Shown: piece after piece, positions 7,966 through 15,979 of the stretch
How the letters are laid out: each line of letters begins with the position of its first letter
Position numbering within the stretch: position 1 is the stretch's first letter
Assembly (NCBI GenBank): GCA_900751695.1
Contig: CAADSS010000031.1
Span: forward strand, 1-40,588
Length of the DNA: 40,588 nucleotides
Direction: 5' to 3'
From: an uncultured Collinsella sp.
GTDB taxonomy: Bacteria > Actinomycetota > Coriobacteriia > Coriobacteriales > Coriobacteriaceae
The notes under the pieces: generated by a model
What the model was told of the DNA's origin: nothing
The model's database searches: none
Seen by the model: the letters and a program-made list of their open reading frames with translations, nothing else
Program-made: the position numbers and the translations under genes

Positions 7966-9528
7966 ATGCACCATTCGGATTCCGCGACCGTGACCACGGT
8001 CGATACGCTTGCCAAGCTTCTCGATGTGTGCGGTGAGCTGCGCGCATCAGAGCAGGTTGACGAGCGTGCCGTGACCGGCTGCTCGTTTGATTCGCGCGCG
8101 GTCTCGGCAGGTGACGTGTTCTTTTGCAAAGGTGCTGCCTTTAAGCCCGCGTTTTTGAGCATGGCGCTCGATGCGGGCGCCGTCGCATTTGTGTGCGAGG
8201 AGTCGCTGGTCGAGTCTCTGGAGCCGCTGGCGCAGGAGAGCGGTGCTGCGATGCTGGTTGTTGATAGCGTTCGCACGGCCATGGCCCTGTTGCCGCCGGA
8301 GGTCTACGACCGTCCCGACCACGACGTCAAGATCGTGGGCATCACCGGTACCAAGGGAAAGACCACGGCCGCTTTTATGCTCCAGTCGATTATTAAAGCG
8401 GCGGGCGAGTCCTGCGGCATGATCGGCTCGGTGAGTACCGACGATGGCATCGAGTGCTACGAGAGCACCAATACTACGCCCGAGGCCCCAGAGGTCTGGC
8501 GCCATATCGCCAACTGCCGCACGTCAGGTCGCCAGTCCATGGTCATGGAGGTCTCGAGCCAGGCGCTCAAGTACCAACGCGTCGAGAATCTGCCGTTTGA
8601 CGTGGCGTGCTTCCTCAACATCGGCCGTGACCACATCTCGCCGATCGAACACCCCACGTTTGAGGATTATTTTGAGAGCAAACTCAGGATCTTTGACCAG
8701 GCAAAGACCGCCGTGGTGAATCTGGGCACCGAAGAGGTTGACCGTGTGTTGGAGGCAGCGTCGACGGCCGAGCGCTTGGTGACCGTTGGCGTCGAGCATC
8801 CCGAGGCAAGCCTGTGGGCGAGCGATGTGCGCATGGTCGGCTTTAACATCGAGTTTAACCTGCATGGCCTGTGTGCCGACGAGTCCGAGGCGGGGGAGAA
8901 GGTCCTGCTGGGCATCGCGGGCGACTTTAACGTGGAAAACGCGCTGGTCGCTATCGCCGCTGCGCGCGAGATCGGCATCGGTATCGAGGCTATCAAGAAG
9001 GGCCTCTCCAAACTGCGTGTACCGGGCCGTATGGAGGTCGTGGAGTCGAAGGACGGCCGCGTGATCTGCGTCGTTGACTATGCGCACAACCAGCTTTCGT
9101 TCCGTTCGCTTTTCTCGTCGGTCAAGCGCGCGTTTCCCGCTAGTCCAGTCATTGCAGTGTTTGGCGCTGCCGGCGGCAAGGCGCAGGAGCGCCGCGAGCA
9201 GCTTCCGCGCGAGGCCGCACCATATTCCGACCTGATGATCTTTGCCAACGAGGACCCGGCTCACGAGGACCCGATGAAGGTCTGTCGCGAGCTTGCCGAG
9301 CATGTTCCCGACGATACGCCGAACAAGATCATCCTCGACCGCGAAGCCGCTGTGCATGCGGCGTTCAAGGCGGCGCGCGAGGAGTACGTCAACCCCGATG
9401 CTCCCACCATTGTCTTGCTGCTGGCAAAGGGTGACGAGGAGCTCATGCACGTGGGCGACGAGTTCGTGCCCATCGAGAGCGACCTTTCGTTGGCCAATCG
9501 CCTGATCGATGTTACCCAGTTTGACTAA
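7966..9528 (+). CDS. murE: UDP-N-acetylmuramyl peptide synthetase, MurE family
   Basis: MurE-type ligases add the third amino acid to UDP-MurNAc-L-Ala-D-Glu using ATP. Seen here: a MurE-like N-domain with the CSFDSRAVSAGDVFF motif, the ATP loop GTKGKTT (128-134), the STNTTPEAPEV substrate segment, MEVSSQAL, and a C-terminal domain. The length is 520 residues. The meso-DAP-specific DNPR motif is not present; at that place the sequence reads NEDPAHEDP, closer to the DNPANDDP form of lysine-type MurE. This points to L-Lys or L-Orn rather than DAP at position 3 (inference). The gene stands apart from a dcw cluster; a MurE paralogue acting on another substrate is possible. The ATG follows GAAAGGTGAAAG. 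Confidence 0.85.
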   Translation: MHHSDSATVTTVDTLAKLLDVCGELRASEQVDERAVTGCSFDSRAVSAGDVFFCKGAAFKPAFLSMALDAGAVAFVCEESLVESLEPLAQESGAAMLVVDSVRTAMALLPPEVYDRPDHDVKIVGITGTKGKTTAAFMLQSIIKAAGESCGMIGSVSTDDGIECYESTNTTPEAPEVWRHIANCRTSGRQSMVMEVSSQALKYQRVENLPFDVACFLNIGRDHISPIEHPTFEDYFESKLRIFDQAKTAVVNLGTEEVDRVLEAASTAERLVTVGVEHPEASLWASDVRMVGFNIEFNLHGLCADESEAGEKVLLGIAGDFNVENALVAIAAAREIGIGIEAIKKGLSKLRVPGRMEVVESKDGRVICVVDYAHNQLSFRSLFSSVKRAFPASPVIAVFGAAGGKAQERREQLPREAAPYSDLMIFANEDPAHEDPMKVCRELAEHVPDDTPNKIILDREAAVHAAFKAAREEYVNPDAPTIVLLLAKGDEELMHVGDEFVPIESDLSLANRLIDVTQFD

Positions 9529-9635
9529 TGAATCATGATGGCGGCGGCGCCCTGAGTGCGCTGTCGCCATAAGCGTGTTCCCTCAAGCAAAGCATGCCGT
9601 CCAAGTCCAAACCCTTCTACGTAAACGGAGTAACC

Positions 9636-10547
9636 ATGTCCCACAACACCCTGCCGACCGTTGCCGAGCTTTCGGGCGAGATGCGCGAGCGCTTGGCCAA
9701 GGTTAAGTACGTCTTTACCGACCTGGATGCCACGATGCTCGCACCCGGCTCGTGCGTGCTGCGCGACAACGACGGCAACCCCTCGACCAAACTCGTCGAG
9801 GCCGTCGTGGCGCTCGCTCGCGCTGGCATTCAGGTGGTTCCCACCTCGGGCCGCAACCGTACCATGATCCACGAGGACGCGCGCGTGCTCGGCCTCAACT
9901 CCTACATTGGTGAGATGGGCGGCCTGGTCATGTACGACCTCAAAGCCAACGATTGGGAGTATCTGACTGGCGACATGCCTTACGACCCCGCCTGCGGCCT
10001 TACTCCGCACCAGGTGATCGAGCAGACCGGCGTGTGCGAGAAGATCCTCGCCCGCTGGCCGCATAAGATCGAGTACCACAACGACATGTCGACTGGCTAC
10101 AAGTACCGCGAGGTCACCGTCGGCATGCGCGGCGATGTGCCCGACAATGAGGTCCAGGCCATCCTGGACGAGGCCGGCTGCGGCCTGGTGTGGGCCTGTA
10201 ACGGTCACCTGACGCATCTGTCCAAGCCGACGACGCTCGAGCTCGATCGCGTCGAGGACGGTCGCGCGTTTAACATCAATCCCGCCGGCCTCAACAAGGG
10301 CGTTGCCATCGCGCGCTTCTGCGAGCACCTGGGGATCGAGCGCGAGGAGACGCTCGCGCTCGGCGATTCCGAGTCCGACTTCTACATGGCCGATCACGTG
10401 GGCACGTTCTGCCTGGTCGAGAATGGCCTGACGAGCGCCGGCGCGCCCGAGTTCCTGGCTGCTTGCGAGAACGCTTTCGTTACGCGCGGCAAAATTGTCG
10501 ACGGTTGGGCGGCGACGGCAGAGCTGCTGGTCGCGGCGCGTTCGTAG
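9636..10547 (+). CDS. HAD-superfamily hydrolase (Cof-like, type IIB)
   Basis: A 303-residue phosphatase of the haloacid dehalogenase superfamily. Motif I is FTDLDATML near residues 23-31 (DxD nucleophile), motif II is VPTSGRN, the KG lysine is in NPAGLNKG, and motif IV is LGDSESD. A cap domain of about 100 residues lies between motifs II and III, as in Cof/MPGP/SPP proteins. The ATG at 9636 follows ACGGAG; an earlier in-frame ATG at 9594 lacks a ribosome site. The physiological substrate (sugar phosphate or other small phosphomonoester) cannot be told. It lies between the murE-type gene and murI. Confidence 0.85.
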   Translation: MSHNTLPTVAELSGEMRERLAKVKYVFTDLDATMLAPGSCVLRDNDGNPSTKLVEAVVALARAGIQVVPTSGRNRTMIHEDARVLGLNSYIGEMGGLVMYDLKANDWEYLTGDMPYDPACGLTPHQVIEQTGVCEKILARWPHKIEYHNDMSTGYKYREVTVGMRGDVPDNEVQAILDEAGCGLVWACNGHLTHLSKPTTLELDRVEDGRAFNINPAGLNKGVAIARFCEHLGIEREETLALGDSESDFYMADHVGTFCLVENGLTSAGAPEFLAACENAFVTRGKIVDGWAATAELLVAARS

Positions 10548-10598
10548 CGCGGCGTCGCCGCACTTGGACATGTCTTTTCGAGAGAGACTGGTGAGGTA

Positions 10599-11483
10599 AT
10601 GTCCGATATCGAGAATCCGACAGGCGACACGCGCCCGATTGGCGTGTTCGATTCTGGTTTGGGCGGTCTGACGGTTGCGCGCGCCATCGCGACGGTGCTG
10701 CCGCACGAGTCCGTCTACTACTTCGGCGACACAAAACGCTGCCCCTACGGCACGCGCACCGAGGATGAGGTGCGCTCGTTTGCGTTGCAGGCGGGCCGTT
10801 GGCTGTCGAAGCACGACGTCAAGATTATGGTCATCGCCTGCAACACGGCGACCGCTGCGGCCTTGCGTCTGGCCCAGCAGGTGCTCGACGTTCCCGTCAT
10901 CGGTGTGATCGCACCGGGCGCACGCGCGGCAATCAACAGCACTCGCACGCGCCGGGTGGGCGTGCTCGCCACCAACCTCACCATTCGCTCGGGCGCCTAC
11001 ACGCGCGCCATCCAGGACCTGGATGCCGGCGTCGATGTATACGGTTGTCCTGCCTCGAGCTTTGTCGAGGTTGTCGAACACGAGCTCGCCTCGGGTGCAC
11101 ATCTGCAGGAACAGTGGCTTGAGAACGAGGACATCTTCGATACGCCTGCCGTGCGTGCGCTGGTGGGTGCCACGGTTGAGCCGCTGCGCGACCACGGTAT
11201 CGATACCGTGGTGCTCGGCTGTACGCATTTTCCGCTGTTGGTGGGACCTATCCGTCATGCGCTGGGGCCTGGGGTGCGCGTCGTGAGTTCCGCCGAGGAG
11301 ACCACGCGCGAGCTGACCGATATCCTCACGCGCCGCGAGCAGCTGGCGGGCGACGCCGCCGAGCCGCAGCATCGTTTTGCCACGACGGCCGATAACATTG
11401 CCGAGTTTGCGGTGGCGGGCAGCTTTATCTTTGGTCAGCCGCTCAAGAGCATTGAGCATATCGATATCGATGAGCTGAAATAG
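10599..11483 (+). CDS. murI: Glutamate racemase
   Basis: MurI converts L-glutamate to the D-glutamate needed for peptidoglycan, without a cofactor, using two cysteines. Both are present: Cys81 in IACNTATAAAL and Cys208 in VLGCTHFPLL. The N-terminal GVFDSGLGGLTVAR and FGDTKRCPYGTR motifs are also intact. The length of 294 residues is normal. The start follows GTGAGG. It is followed after 54 bp by rph and then rdgB, the murI-rph-rdgB order known from several Gram-positive bacteria. Confidence 0.96.
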   Translation: MSDIENPTGDTRPIGVFDSGLGGLTVARAIATVLPHESVYYFGDTKRCPYGTRTEDEVRSFALQAGRWLSKHDVKIMVIACNTATAAALRLAQQVLDVPVIGVIAPGARAAINSTRTRRVGVLATNLTIRSGAYTRAIQDLDAGVDVYGCPASSFVEVVEHELASGAHLQEQWLENEDIFDTPAVRALVGATVEPLRDHGIDTVVLGCTHFPLLVGPIRHALGPGVRVVSSAEETTRELTDILTRREQLAGDAAEPQHRFATTADNIAEFAVAGSFIFGQPLKSIEHIDIDELK

Positions 11484-11537
11484 ATGTAAGGCCGCCGCCA
11501 AAGCCTTCGCCACATTTTTTGCCGAAAGGATCTTTCT

Positions 11538-12263
11538 ATGGAGTACATGCAGGTCAACCGCGCCAACGGCCGCGCCGCCAACGAGTTGCGTCCCGTTAAG
11601 CTCACCCGTGGCGTCATGAAGCACGCCCACGGTTCGTGCCTGGCCGAGTTCGGCGACACGCGCGTGCTGTGCGCCGCCACTATCGAGGAGGGCGTGCCGG
11701 GCTGGCGAAAGGGAGCTAAGGCCGGCTGGGTGACCGCGGAATACGCCATGCTGCCGACGTCGACCGGCAAGCGCTGCAAGCGCGAGCACGCCAACCGCAA
11801 GGGCCGCTCCATGGAGATCGAGCGCCTCATTGGCCGCAGCCTGCGTACCGTCGTCAACATGAAGGCGCTCGGCGAGTACACCGTCACCGTCGACTGCGAT
11901 GTGATTCAGGCCGATGGCGGCACGCGTACAGCGAGCATCACCGGCGCCTGGGTGGCGCTGCACGACGCCCTCGCCATGTGGGTCGAGGCGGGCAAGATCG
12001 AGCGCATCCCGCTTACCGGCCAGGTGGCTGCAATCTCCATGGGCGTTGTCGACGGCAATACGCTGCTTGACCTCGATTATTCCGAGGACAGCCATGCCGA
12101 AGTCGACATGAACCTCGTTGCCACCGACACCGGTGAGATGATCGAGCTCCAGGGCACTGGCGAGCAGGCGCCCTTTGACCGTAAGCGCCTCAACGCCCTG
12201 CTCGACCTGGGCGACAAAGGCATCGCCGAGCTCATCGAGCTTCAGCGCCAAGCCATCGCCTAA
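11538..12263 (+). CDS. rph: Ribonuclease PH
   Basis: RNase PH is a phosphate-dependent 3'-5' exonuclease that trims tRNA precursors. The 241-residue protein shows the family's NELRPVKLTRG start, the GDTRVLCAA strand, the arginine-rich RSMEIERLIGRSLR helix that builds the hexameric ring and phosphate site, and DCDVIQADGGTRTASITGA. The start follows GAAAGGA. Catalytic-region residues look intact, so the enzyme should be active (inference). Confidence 0.96.
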   Translation: MEYMQVNRANGRAANELRPVKLTRGVMKHAHGSCLAEFGDTRVLCAATIEEGVPGWRKGAKAGWVTAEYAMLPTSTGKRCKREHANRKGRSMEIERLIGRSLRTVVNMKALGEYTVTVDCDVIQADGGTRTASITGAWVALHDALAMWVEAGKIERIPLTGQVAAISMGVVDGNTLLDLDYSEDSHAEVDMNLVATDTGEMIELQGTGEQAPFDRKRLNALLDLGDKGIAELIELQRQAIA

Positions 12264-12407
12264 CCTGCCAAAAAGGGATGTTAATTTTGGTAGGTTTTAT
12301 CTGGGAAAACGTCGAAGTATAAGACTGCCGTTGATTGAGAGGGGAGAGAGGCCGAGGTCCTCGTCGTCCTCAACTCGGCATTGCTATAGAGACAAAGGAG
12401 GCCAGCT

Positions 12408-13049
12408 ATGGCACTTGAGAAGATTGACATCGACACCCTCGACCCGGCAGCGACCATTGTCGTGGCAACGGGCAACGCCCATAAGCTCACCGAGATCGAG
12501 GCCATTTTGGGCAAGGTCATGCCCGAGGTTCGCTTTGTGGCGCTCGGCCAGCTGGGTGATTTTGAGGATCCCGAGGAAAACGGCACGACGTTTTTGGAGA
12601 ACGCCATCATCAAGGCGCAGGCTGCCGTCGAGGAGACGGGCCTTATGGCCATCGCCGACGATTCTGGCTTGGTCGTCGACGCGCTGGACGGCAAGCCGGG
12701 CGTGTATAGCGCACGCTATGCGGGCGTGCATGGCGACGATGCCGCCAACAACGCCAAGCTGCTCGTGAATCTGGAGGGCGTGGCAGACGAGGATCGCACT
12801 GCACGCTTTATGAGCGTCGTCGCGCTCATCGACACGGACGGCCTGGTCACCTATGGTGAGGGCACCTGCGAGGGCGTTATCGCGCACGAGGGCCGCGGCG
12901 ATCACGGCTTTGGCTACGACCCGCTGTTCCTGCCGGTCGATACGCCGGGCAAGACTATGGCCGAGCTCACGGCGGACGAGAAGAACGCCATCAGCCATCG
13001 ATTCCATGCGCTCGAGCATCTGTCCGCCAAGCTGACGGGCGAGGAGTAG
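12408..13049 (+). CDS. rdgB: dITP/XTP pyrophosphatase (RdgB/HAM1)
   Basis: RdgB hydrolyses ITP, dITP and XTP to monophosphates and pyrophosphate, keeping deaminated purines out of nucleic acids. The N-terminal VVATGNAHKLTEIEAIL stretch, IADDSGLVVDALDG, YSARYAG and GFGYDPLF are the hallmark motifs. The protein has 213 residues and a strong AAAGGAGG site 8 nt before ATG. The 144-bp gap after rph holds a weak candidate promoter (TTTTAT, 17 bp, TATAAG at 12318-12323). Its final codons overlap the ribosome site of dtd, so the two are translationally linked. Confidence 0.95.
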   Translation: MALEKIDIDTLDPAATIVVATGNAHKLTEIEAILGKVMPEVRFVALGQLGDFEDPEENGTTFLENAIIKAQAAVEETGLMAIADDSGLVVDALDGKPGVYSARYAGVHGDDAANNAKLLVNLEGVADEDRTARFMSVVALIDTDGLVTYGEGTCEGVIAHEGRGDHGFGYDPLFLPVDTPGKTMAELTADEKNAISHRFHALEHLSAKLTGEE

Positions 13050-13052
13050 GCC

Positions 13053-13499
13053 GTGCGTGCGGTGGTGCAGCGCGTGCTCAACGCCGGCGTGACGGTCGAC
13101 GGCGAGTGCGTGGGCCGCATTGGACGCGGCTATCTGGTGCTGTTGGGCGTGGGCCACGGCGACACGCGCGCCGAGGCTGATAAGCTGTGGGGCAAGCTCC
13201 GGGGCTTGCGCATTAACGAGGACGAGAACGGCAAGACCAACTTGGCGCTTGCCGATGTCGACGGAGAGGTGCTCGTGGTCTCGCAGTTCACGCTGTTCGC
13301 CGACTGCCGCCACGGCCGCCGTCCGTCGTTTACCGATGCAGGCGCCCCCGATGTTGCCAACGAGCTCTACGAGTACTTCCTGACGCTCGTTCGTCAAGAT
13401 GTCGAACACGTGGCGCACGGCATCTTTGGCGCCGATATGAAAGTCGACCTCGTCAACGACGGCCCATTCACCATCGTCCTCGATACCGACAATCTGTAA
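13053..13499 (+). CDS. dtd: D-aminoacyl-tRNA deacylase
   Basis: Dtd frees D-amino acids mistakenly charged to tRNA. The 148-residue protein has the SQFTLFADCRHGRRPSF motif and the C-terminal NDGPFT motif, equivalent to the NxGP loop that with SQFTL forms the chiral-proofreading pocket across the dimer. It starts with GTG three bases after the rdgB stop; the GAGGAG ribosome site lies in the last codons of rdgB. Confidence 0.95.
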   Translation: MRAVVQRVLNAGVTVDGECVGRIGRGYLVLLGVGHGDTRAEADKLWGKLRGLRINEDENGKTNLALADVDGEVLVVSQFTLFADCRHGRRPSFTDAGAPDVANELYEYFLTLVRQDVEHVAHGIFGADMKVDLVNDGPFTIVLDTDNL

Positions 13500-13518
13500 G
13501 TAGCCAAATTAGCTACTT
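13498..13518. repeat. Hairpin after dtd
   Basis: AAGTAGC (13498-13504) pairs with GCTACTT (13512-13518) around 7 nt. It spans the dtd stop and abuts the next promoter; it has no T-run, so it may be an operator or a weak terminator. Confidence 0.4.
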
Positions 13519-13546
13519 GCGCGTGTTTGTAACAGGGTGCTATAGT
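13517..13546 (+). promoter_or_regulatory. Promoter of veg-ispE with extended -10
   Basis: TTGCGC (13517-13522), 18-bp spacer, TATAGT (13541-13546) preceded by TG plus one base (extended -10). The resulting 5' leader is about 60 nt. Confidence 0.6.
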
Positions 13547-13613
13547 ATTAGAGTTTTGTCTATCTTAGGGGTATTATCCCCTTTTTGAATTGCACCTTCT
13601 GGAGGCCCTGTTC

Positions 13614-13910
13614 ATGGAAGAGATGGAAGTCAATCACGTCGACGACATCCACGAGAAGCTGACCGATATGGTGGGCGATCGCGTCAAGGTGAAGGCCAAC
13701 ATGGGCCGCACCCGCGTCGTCGAGCGCATGGGCACCATCAAGAGCGTCCACCCCGCCGTCTTTATCGTCGAGGTCGACGAGCGCCGCGGCCGCAAGTCGC
13801 GTCAGTCCTACCAGTATATCGATGTCCTCACCGGTCAGGTCGAGCTGTTCGACCCCGAGAGCGGCGAGCATATCTTTACCCCGCTCGGCAATCAGCTCGA
13901 GGAGCACTAG
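13614..13910 (+). CDS. veg: Veg family protein
   Basis: Small 98-residue protein of the Veg family, known in Bacillus subtilis as a highly expressed protein that promotes biofilm gene expression; its biochemical role is unclear. The match is over the core: VGDRVKVKANMGRTRVVERMG, then a hydrophobic PAVFIVEVD strand and SYQYIDVLTGQVELF, parallel to the B. subtilis order of motifs. The ATG at 13614 follows TGGAGG; the ORF extends upstream to a TTG without a site. It is immediately followed by ispE, as in Bacillus where veg lies just ahead of ispE. There is an extra acidic C-terminal tail of about 20 residues. Confidence 0.88.
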   Translation: MEEMEVNHVDDIHEKLTDMVGDRVKVKANMGRTRVVERMGTIKSVHPAVFIVEVDERRGRKSRQSYQYIDVLTGQVELFDPESGEHIFTPLGNQLEEH

Positions 13911-13912
13911 CG

Positions 13913-14809
13913 GTGACCGATTGGTCCCTGACCCTTTCCGCGCCGGCAAAGATCAACCTCTATCTGGGGGTTCATACCGAGCGCGATGACCGCGGCTACC
14001 ACAGGGTCGATTCCCTGATGGCAGCTGTCGGTCTTTCCGATACCGTGACGGTTACGCCGGCACAGGCGCTGACCGTCCAGACGGTTCCGGCATCAGATTT
14101 TCCCATGCAAAAGAATACGGCGTATCGGGCTGCGGTTGCTATGGCCGAGCATTACGGTCGCGATGCCAACGTGTGCGTGACGATCGAAAAGCGTATCCCG
14201 CTGTGCGCCGGCCTGGGAGGCCCCTCGACGGATGCCGCCGCGGTCATCGTTGCCTTGGCCGAGCTGTGGGGTATCGACCGCGCCGACCCCGCGCTCGATG
14301 ACATCGCTCGCGGTATCGGCGCCGACGTGCCGTTCTTTTTGCACACGAGTCCCGCATTCTACGTCGGCGGAGGAGATGTGCTGGCCACTGAGTATCCTGT
14401 GCTTCCGGCGACACCTGTCGTATTGGTCAAACCGCACGAGACGAGCGTTTCAACGGTTGAAGCGTATCGACGATTTGATGAGAGCCCAGTGCCCGCGGAC
14501 AAACCCGGTGCGATTGCTTCTGTCTTACGCGCCGGTGATGCCGAGGCGGCATATGCGCTCGTTCATAACAATCTGGGCGTCATATCCGCGCAGATGGAGC
14601 CGCGGATCCAGGCGGTTCTCGACTGGCTGCGCGCACAGGAGGGAACCGTTGCCGCGGACGTGTGCGGTTCGGGTGCCTGCTCGTTTGCCATTTGCGATAC
14701 CGTCGCTGCAGCAGCCCATCTTGCGGGAGCTGCCCAGCAAAATGGCTGGTGGGCCTGCGCGACTGAGCTTATTCCCAACACGGTTCAAATCGACGCGCCA
14801 AAGAAATAA
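13913..14809 (+). CDS. ispE: 4-diphosphocytidyl-2-C-methyl-D-erythritol kinase
   Basis: IspE phosphorylates CDP-methylerythritol in the MEP isoprenoid pathway. GHMP-kinase features: SAPAKINLYLGV near the N terminus, the ATP loop PLCAGLGGPSTDAAA, the IGADVPFF stretch, and the C-terminal DVCGSGAC motif. The length is 298 residues. It begins with GTG two bases after the veg stop and uses a GGAG in the last veg codons. Together with ispD and ispF in this window it covers three consecutive MEP steps. The C-terminal third has less GC-biased codons than the first part. Confidence 0.95.
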   Translation: MTDWSLTLSAPAKINLYLGVHTERDDRGYHRVDSLMAAVGLSDTVTVTPAQALTVQTVPASDFPMQKNTAYRAAVAMAEHYGRDANVCVTIEKRIPLCAGLGGPSTDAAAVIVALAELWGIDRADPALDDIARGIGADVPFFLHTSPAFYVGGGDVLATEYPVLPATPVVLVKPHETSVSTVEAYRRFDESPVPADKPGAIASVLRAGDAEAAYALVHNNLGVISAQMEPRIQAVLDWLRAQEGTVAADVCGSGACSFAICDTVAAAAHLAGAAQQNGWWACATELIPNTVQIDAPKK

Positions 14810-14844
14810 AAATTTCTCTAGCACGCGGCGAAAATCTTTGTTAC

Positions 14845-14850
14845 TATAGT
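14845..14850 (+). promoter_or_regulatory. -10 element of tRNA-Pro promoter
   Basis: TATAGT lies 8 nt before the tRNA-Pro 5' end; no clear -35. Confidence 0.5.
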
Positions 14851-14858
14851 CGAGCTAA

Positions 14859-14935
14859 CGGGTTGTGGCTCAGTTTGGTAGAGCACTGCGTTCGGGACGC
14901 AGGGGTCGCTGGTTCAAATCCAGTCAACCCGACCA
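14859..14935 (+). tRNA. tRNA-Pro (anticodon CGG)
   Basis: Cloverleaf: acceptor CGGGTTG/CAACCCG, D-arm GCTC...GAGC, anticodon stem CTGCG/CGCAG with loop TTCGGGA giving CGG, T-arm CTGGTTCAAATCCAG, discriminator A and encoded CCA; 77 nt. Confidence 0.95.
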
Positions 14936-14946
14936 GAGCATGAGGA

Positions 14947-14974
14947 GGGACCGCTTCTTGCGGTCCCTTTTTTT
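14947..14974 (+). terminator. Intrinsic terminator of tRNA-Pro
   Basis: GGGACCGC (14947-14954), loop TTCTT, GCGGTCCC (14960-14967), then seven T. Confidence 0.9.
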
Positions 14975-14982
14975 AGCTATTG

Positions 14983-15011
14983 TTGTGATACCGCGGCACC
15001 CGCGGTATACT
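14983..15011 (+). promoter_or_regulatory. tatA promoter containing a perfect palindrome
   Basis: TTGTGA (14983-14988), 17-bp spacer, TATACT (15006-15011). A perfect inverted repeat, ATACCGCGG (14988-14996) and CCGCGGTAT (15000-15008) with centre CAC, fills the spacer and covers half of the -10. Such placement is typical of a repressor site, but no regulator is identified. Confidence 0.65.
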
Positions 15012-15047
15012 CATTCGAGCTTGTCTCGCTGTATTGTGGAGGTCTAC

Positions 15048-15323
15048 ATGTTTGGACTGAGGGCTCCTGAGCTCATCATTATTCTCGTCGTTGTCTTGAT
15101 CATCTTCGGGCCTAAGAACCTGCCGAAGCTCGGCAAGTCTCTCGGCTCTACCGTCAAGAATATCCGTGAGGGTATGGAGGGCGACGATAAGGGCGAAACC
15201 AAGCAGGCCGAGGACGTTGTGGTCGAGGAGTCCAAGGAGGACAAGGAGATCGCAGAGCTCGAGGCCAAGCTCGCTGCTGCCAAGAAAAAGCAGGCAGAGG
15301 ACAGCGACGCGGACGCAGAGTAG
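15048..15323 (+). CDS. tatA: Sec-independent translocase subunit TatA
   Basis: TatA forms the pore-related component of the twin-arginine translocase in the cytoplasmic membrane. The 91-residue protein has one N-terminal membrane helix (about residues 8-20, PELIIILVVVLIIFG), the FGPKNLPKLGKSLG hinge and amphipathic helix, and a charged C-terminal tail with a predicted coiled coil (EIAELEAKLAAAKKKQAE). The ATG at 15048 follows TGGAGG; a longer ORF begins inside tRNA-Pro and is not used. No tatC is adjacent, so the partner must be elsewhere. Confidence 0.92.
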   Translation: MFGLRAPELIIILVVVLIIFGPKNLPKLGKSLGSTVKNIREGMEGDDKGETKQAEDVVVEESKEDKEIAELEAKLAAAKKKQAEDSDADAE

Positions 15324-15348
15324 TCCCATCCCTTTGGGGTGAGCACCT

Positions 15349-15381
15349 GACCGGCTTGCCCGCAGGCTAGCCGGTCTTTTT
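15349..15381 (+). terminator. Intrinsic terminator of tatA
   Basis: GACCGGCT (15349-15356) pairs with AGCCGGTC (15369-15376), followed by TTTTT. Confidence 0.85.
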
Positions 15382-15429
15382 CGTTTTGTTGACAGTTGAT
15401 CGTTACATCATAGTTGGGGAGATATCCGT

Positions 15430-15900
15430 ATGGACGCAAGCCAGATCGTACTGACCGCTGAGGGCCGCCAGAAGCTCGTCGAGGAGCTCGCTTGGCGTGA
15501 GGGCGATTACGCCAAGGAGATCGTCGAGGACATCAAGGAAGCCCGCGCGTTTGGCGACCTTTCGGAGAACTCCGAGTACGATGCCGCCAAGGACAAGCAG
15601 GCCCAGAATGCTGCTCGCATTGCCGAGATTCAGGCTATTCTCGCCAACGCTCAGGTTGCTGCCACCACGGGCGATCTGACCGTCTCCATCGGTTCCACCG
15701 TTTCTCTGATCGATCCCAACGGTGAGGTCATGGAAGTCACGCTCGTCGGTACCACCGAGACCAACTCGCTCGAGCACAAGATCTCCAACGAGTCTCCGGT
15801 CGGTCACGCCATCATCGGTCACGGCGAGGGCGACTCCGTTGAGGTCGTTACGCCTTCTGGCAAGACTCGCGTCTACACCATCGCCAAGATCGCACGCTAG
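15430..15900 (+). CDS. greA: Transcription elongation factor GreA
   Basis: GreA rescues backtracked RNA polymerase by stimulating transcript cleavage. The 156-residue protein has the N-terminal coiled-coil domain (about residues 1-75) with the acidic tip GDLSENSEYDAAKD that reaches the polymerase active site, and a C-terminal globular domain with SPVGHAIIG and the basic end. The ATG follows GGGGAG. A TTGACA hexamer lies at 15389-15394, but a properly spaced -10 is not obvious. It is followed by lysS after a weak hairpin. Confidence 0.96.
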   Translation: MDASQIVLTAEGRQKLVEELAWREGDYAKEIVEDIKEARAFGDLSENSEYDAAKDKQAQNAARIAEIQAILANAQVAATTGDLTVSIGSTVSLIDPNGEVMEVTLVGTTETNSLEHKISNESPVGHAIIGHGEGDSVEVVTPSGKTRVYTIAKIAR

Positions 15901-15928
15901 ACCACGGTCCCGCGTAAAGGTATGTTTT

Positions 15929-15961
15929 CGCTCCCTGGGACCGAATCCTGGGGAGCGTTTT
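15929..15961 (+). terminator. Weak terminator or attenuator between greA and lysS
   Basis: CGCTCCC (15929-15935) pairs with GGGAGCG (15951-15957), followed by TTTT. It ends only 19 nt before the lysS ATG, so it may reduce rather than stop readthrough. Confidence 0.55.
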
Positions 15962-15979
15962 AGTTTGAGGAGCTAACTT

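Noticed and set aside
9525..12251. 908-codon minus-strand open frame
   Set aside because: Antisense shadow of the HAD gene, murI and rph.
15901..15979. T-box leader ahead of lysS
   Set aside because: The leader is too short and lacks the T-box sequence; only a simple hairpin is present.
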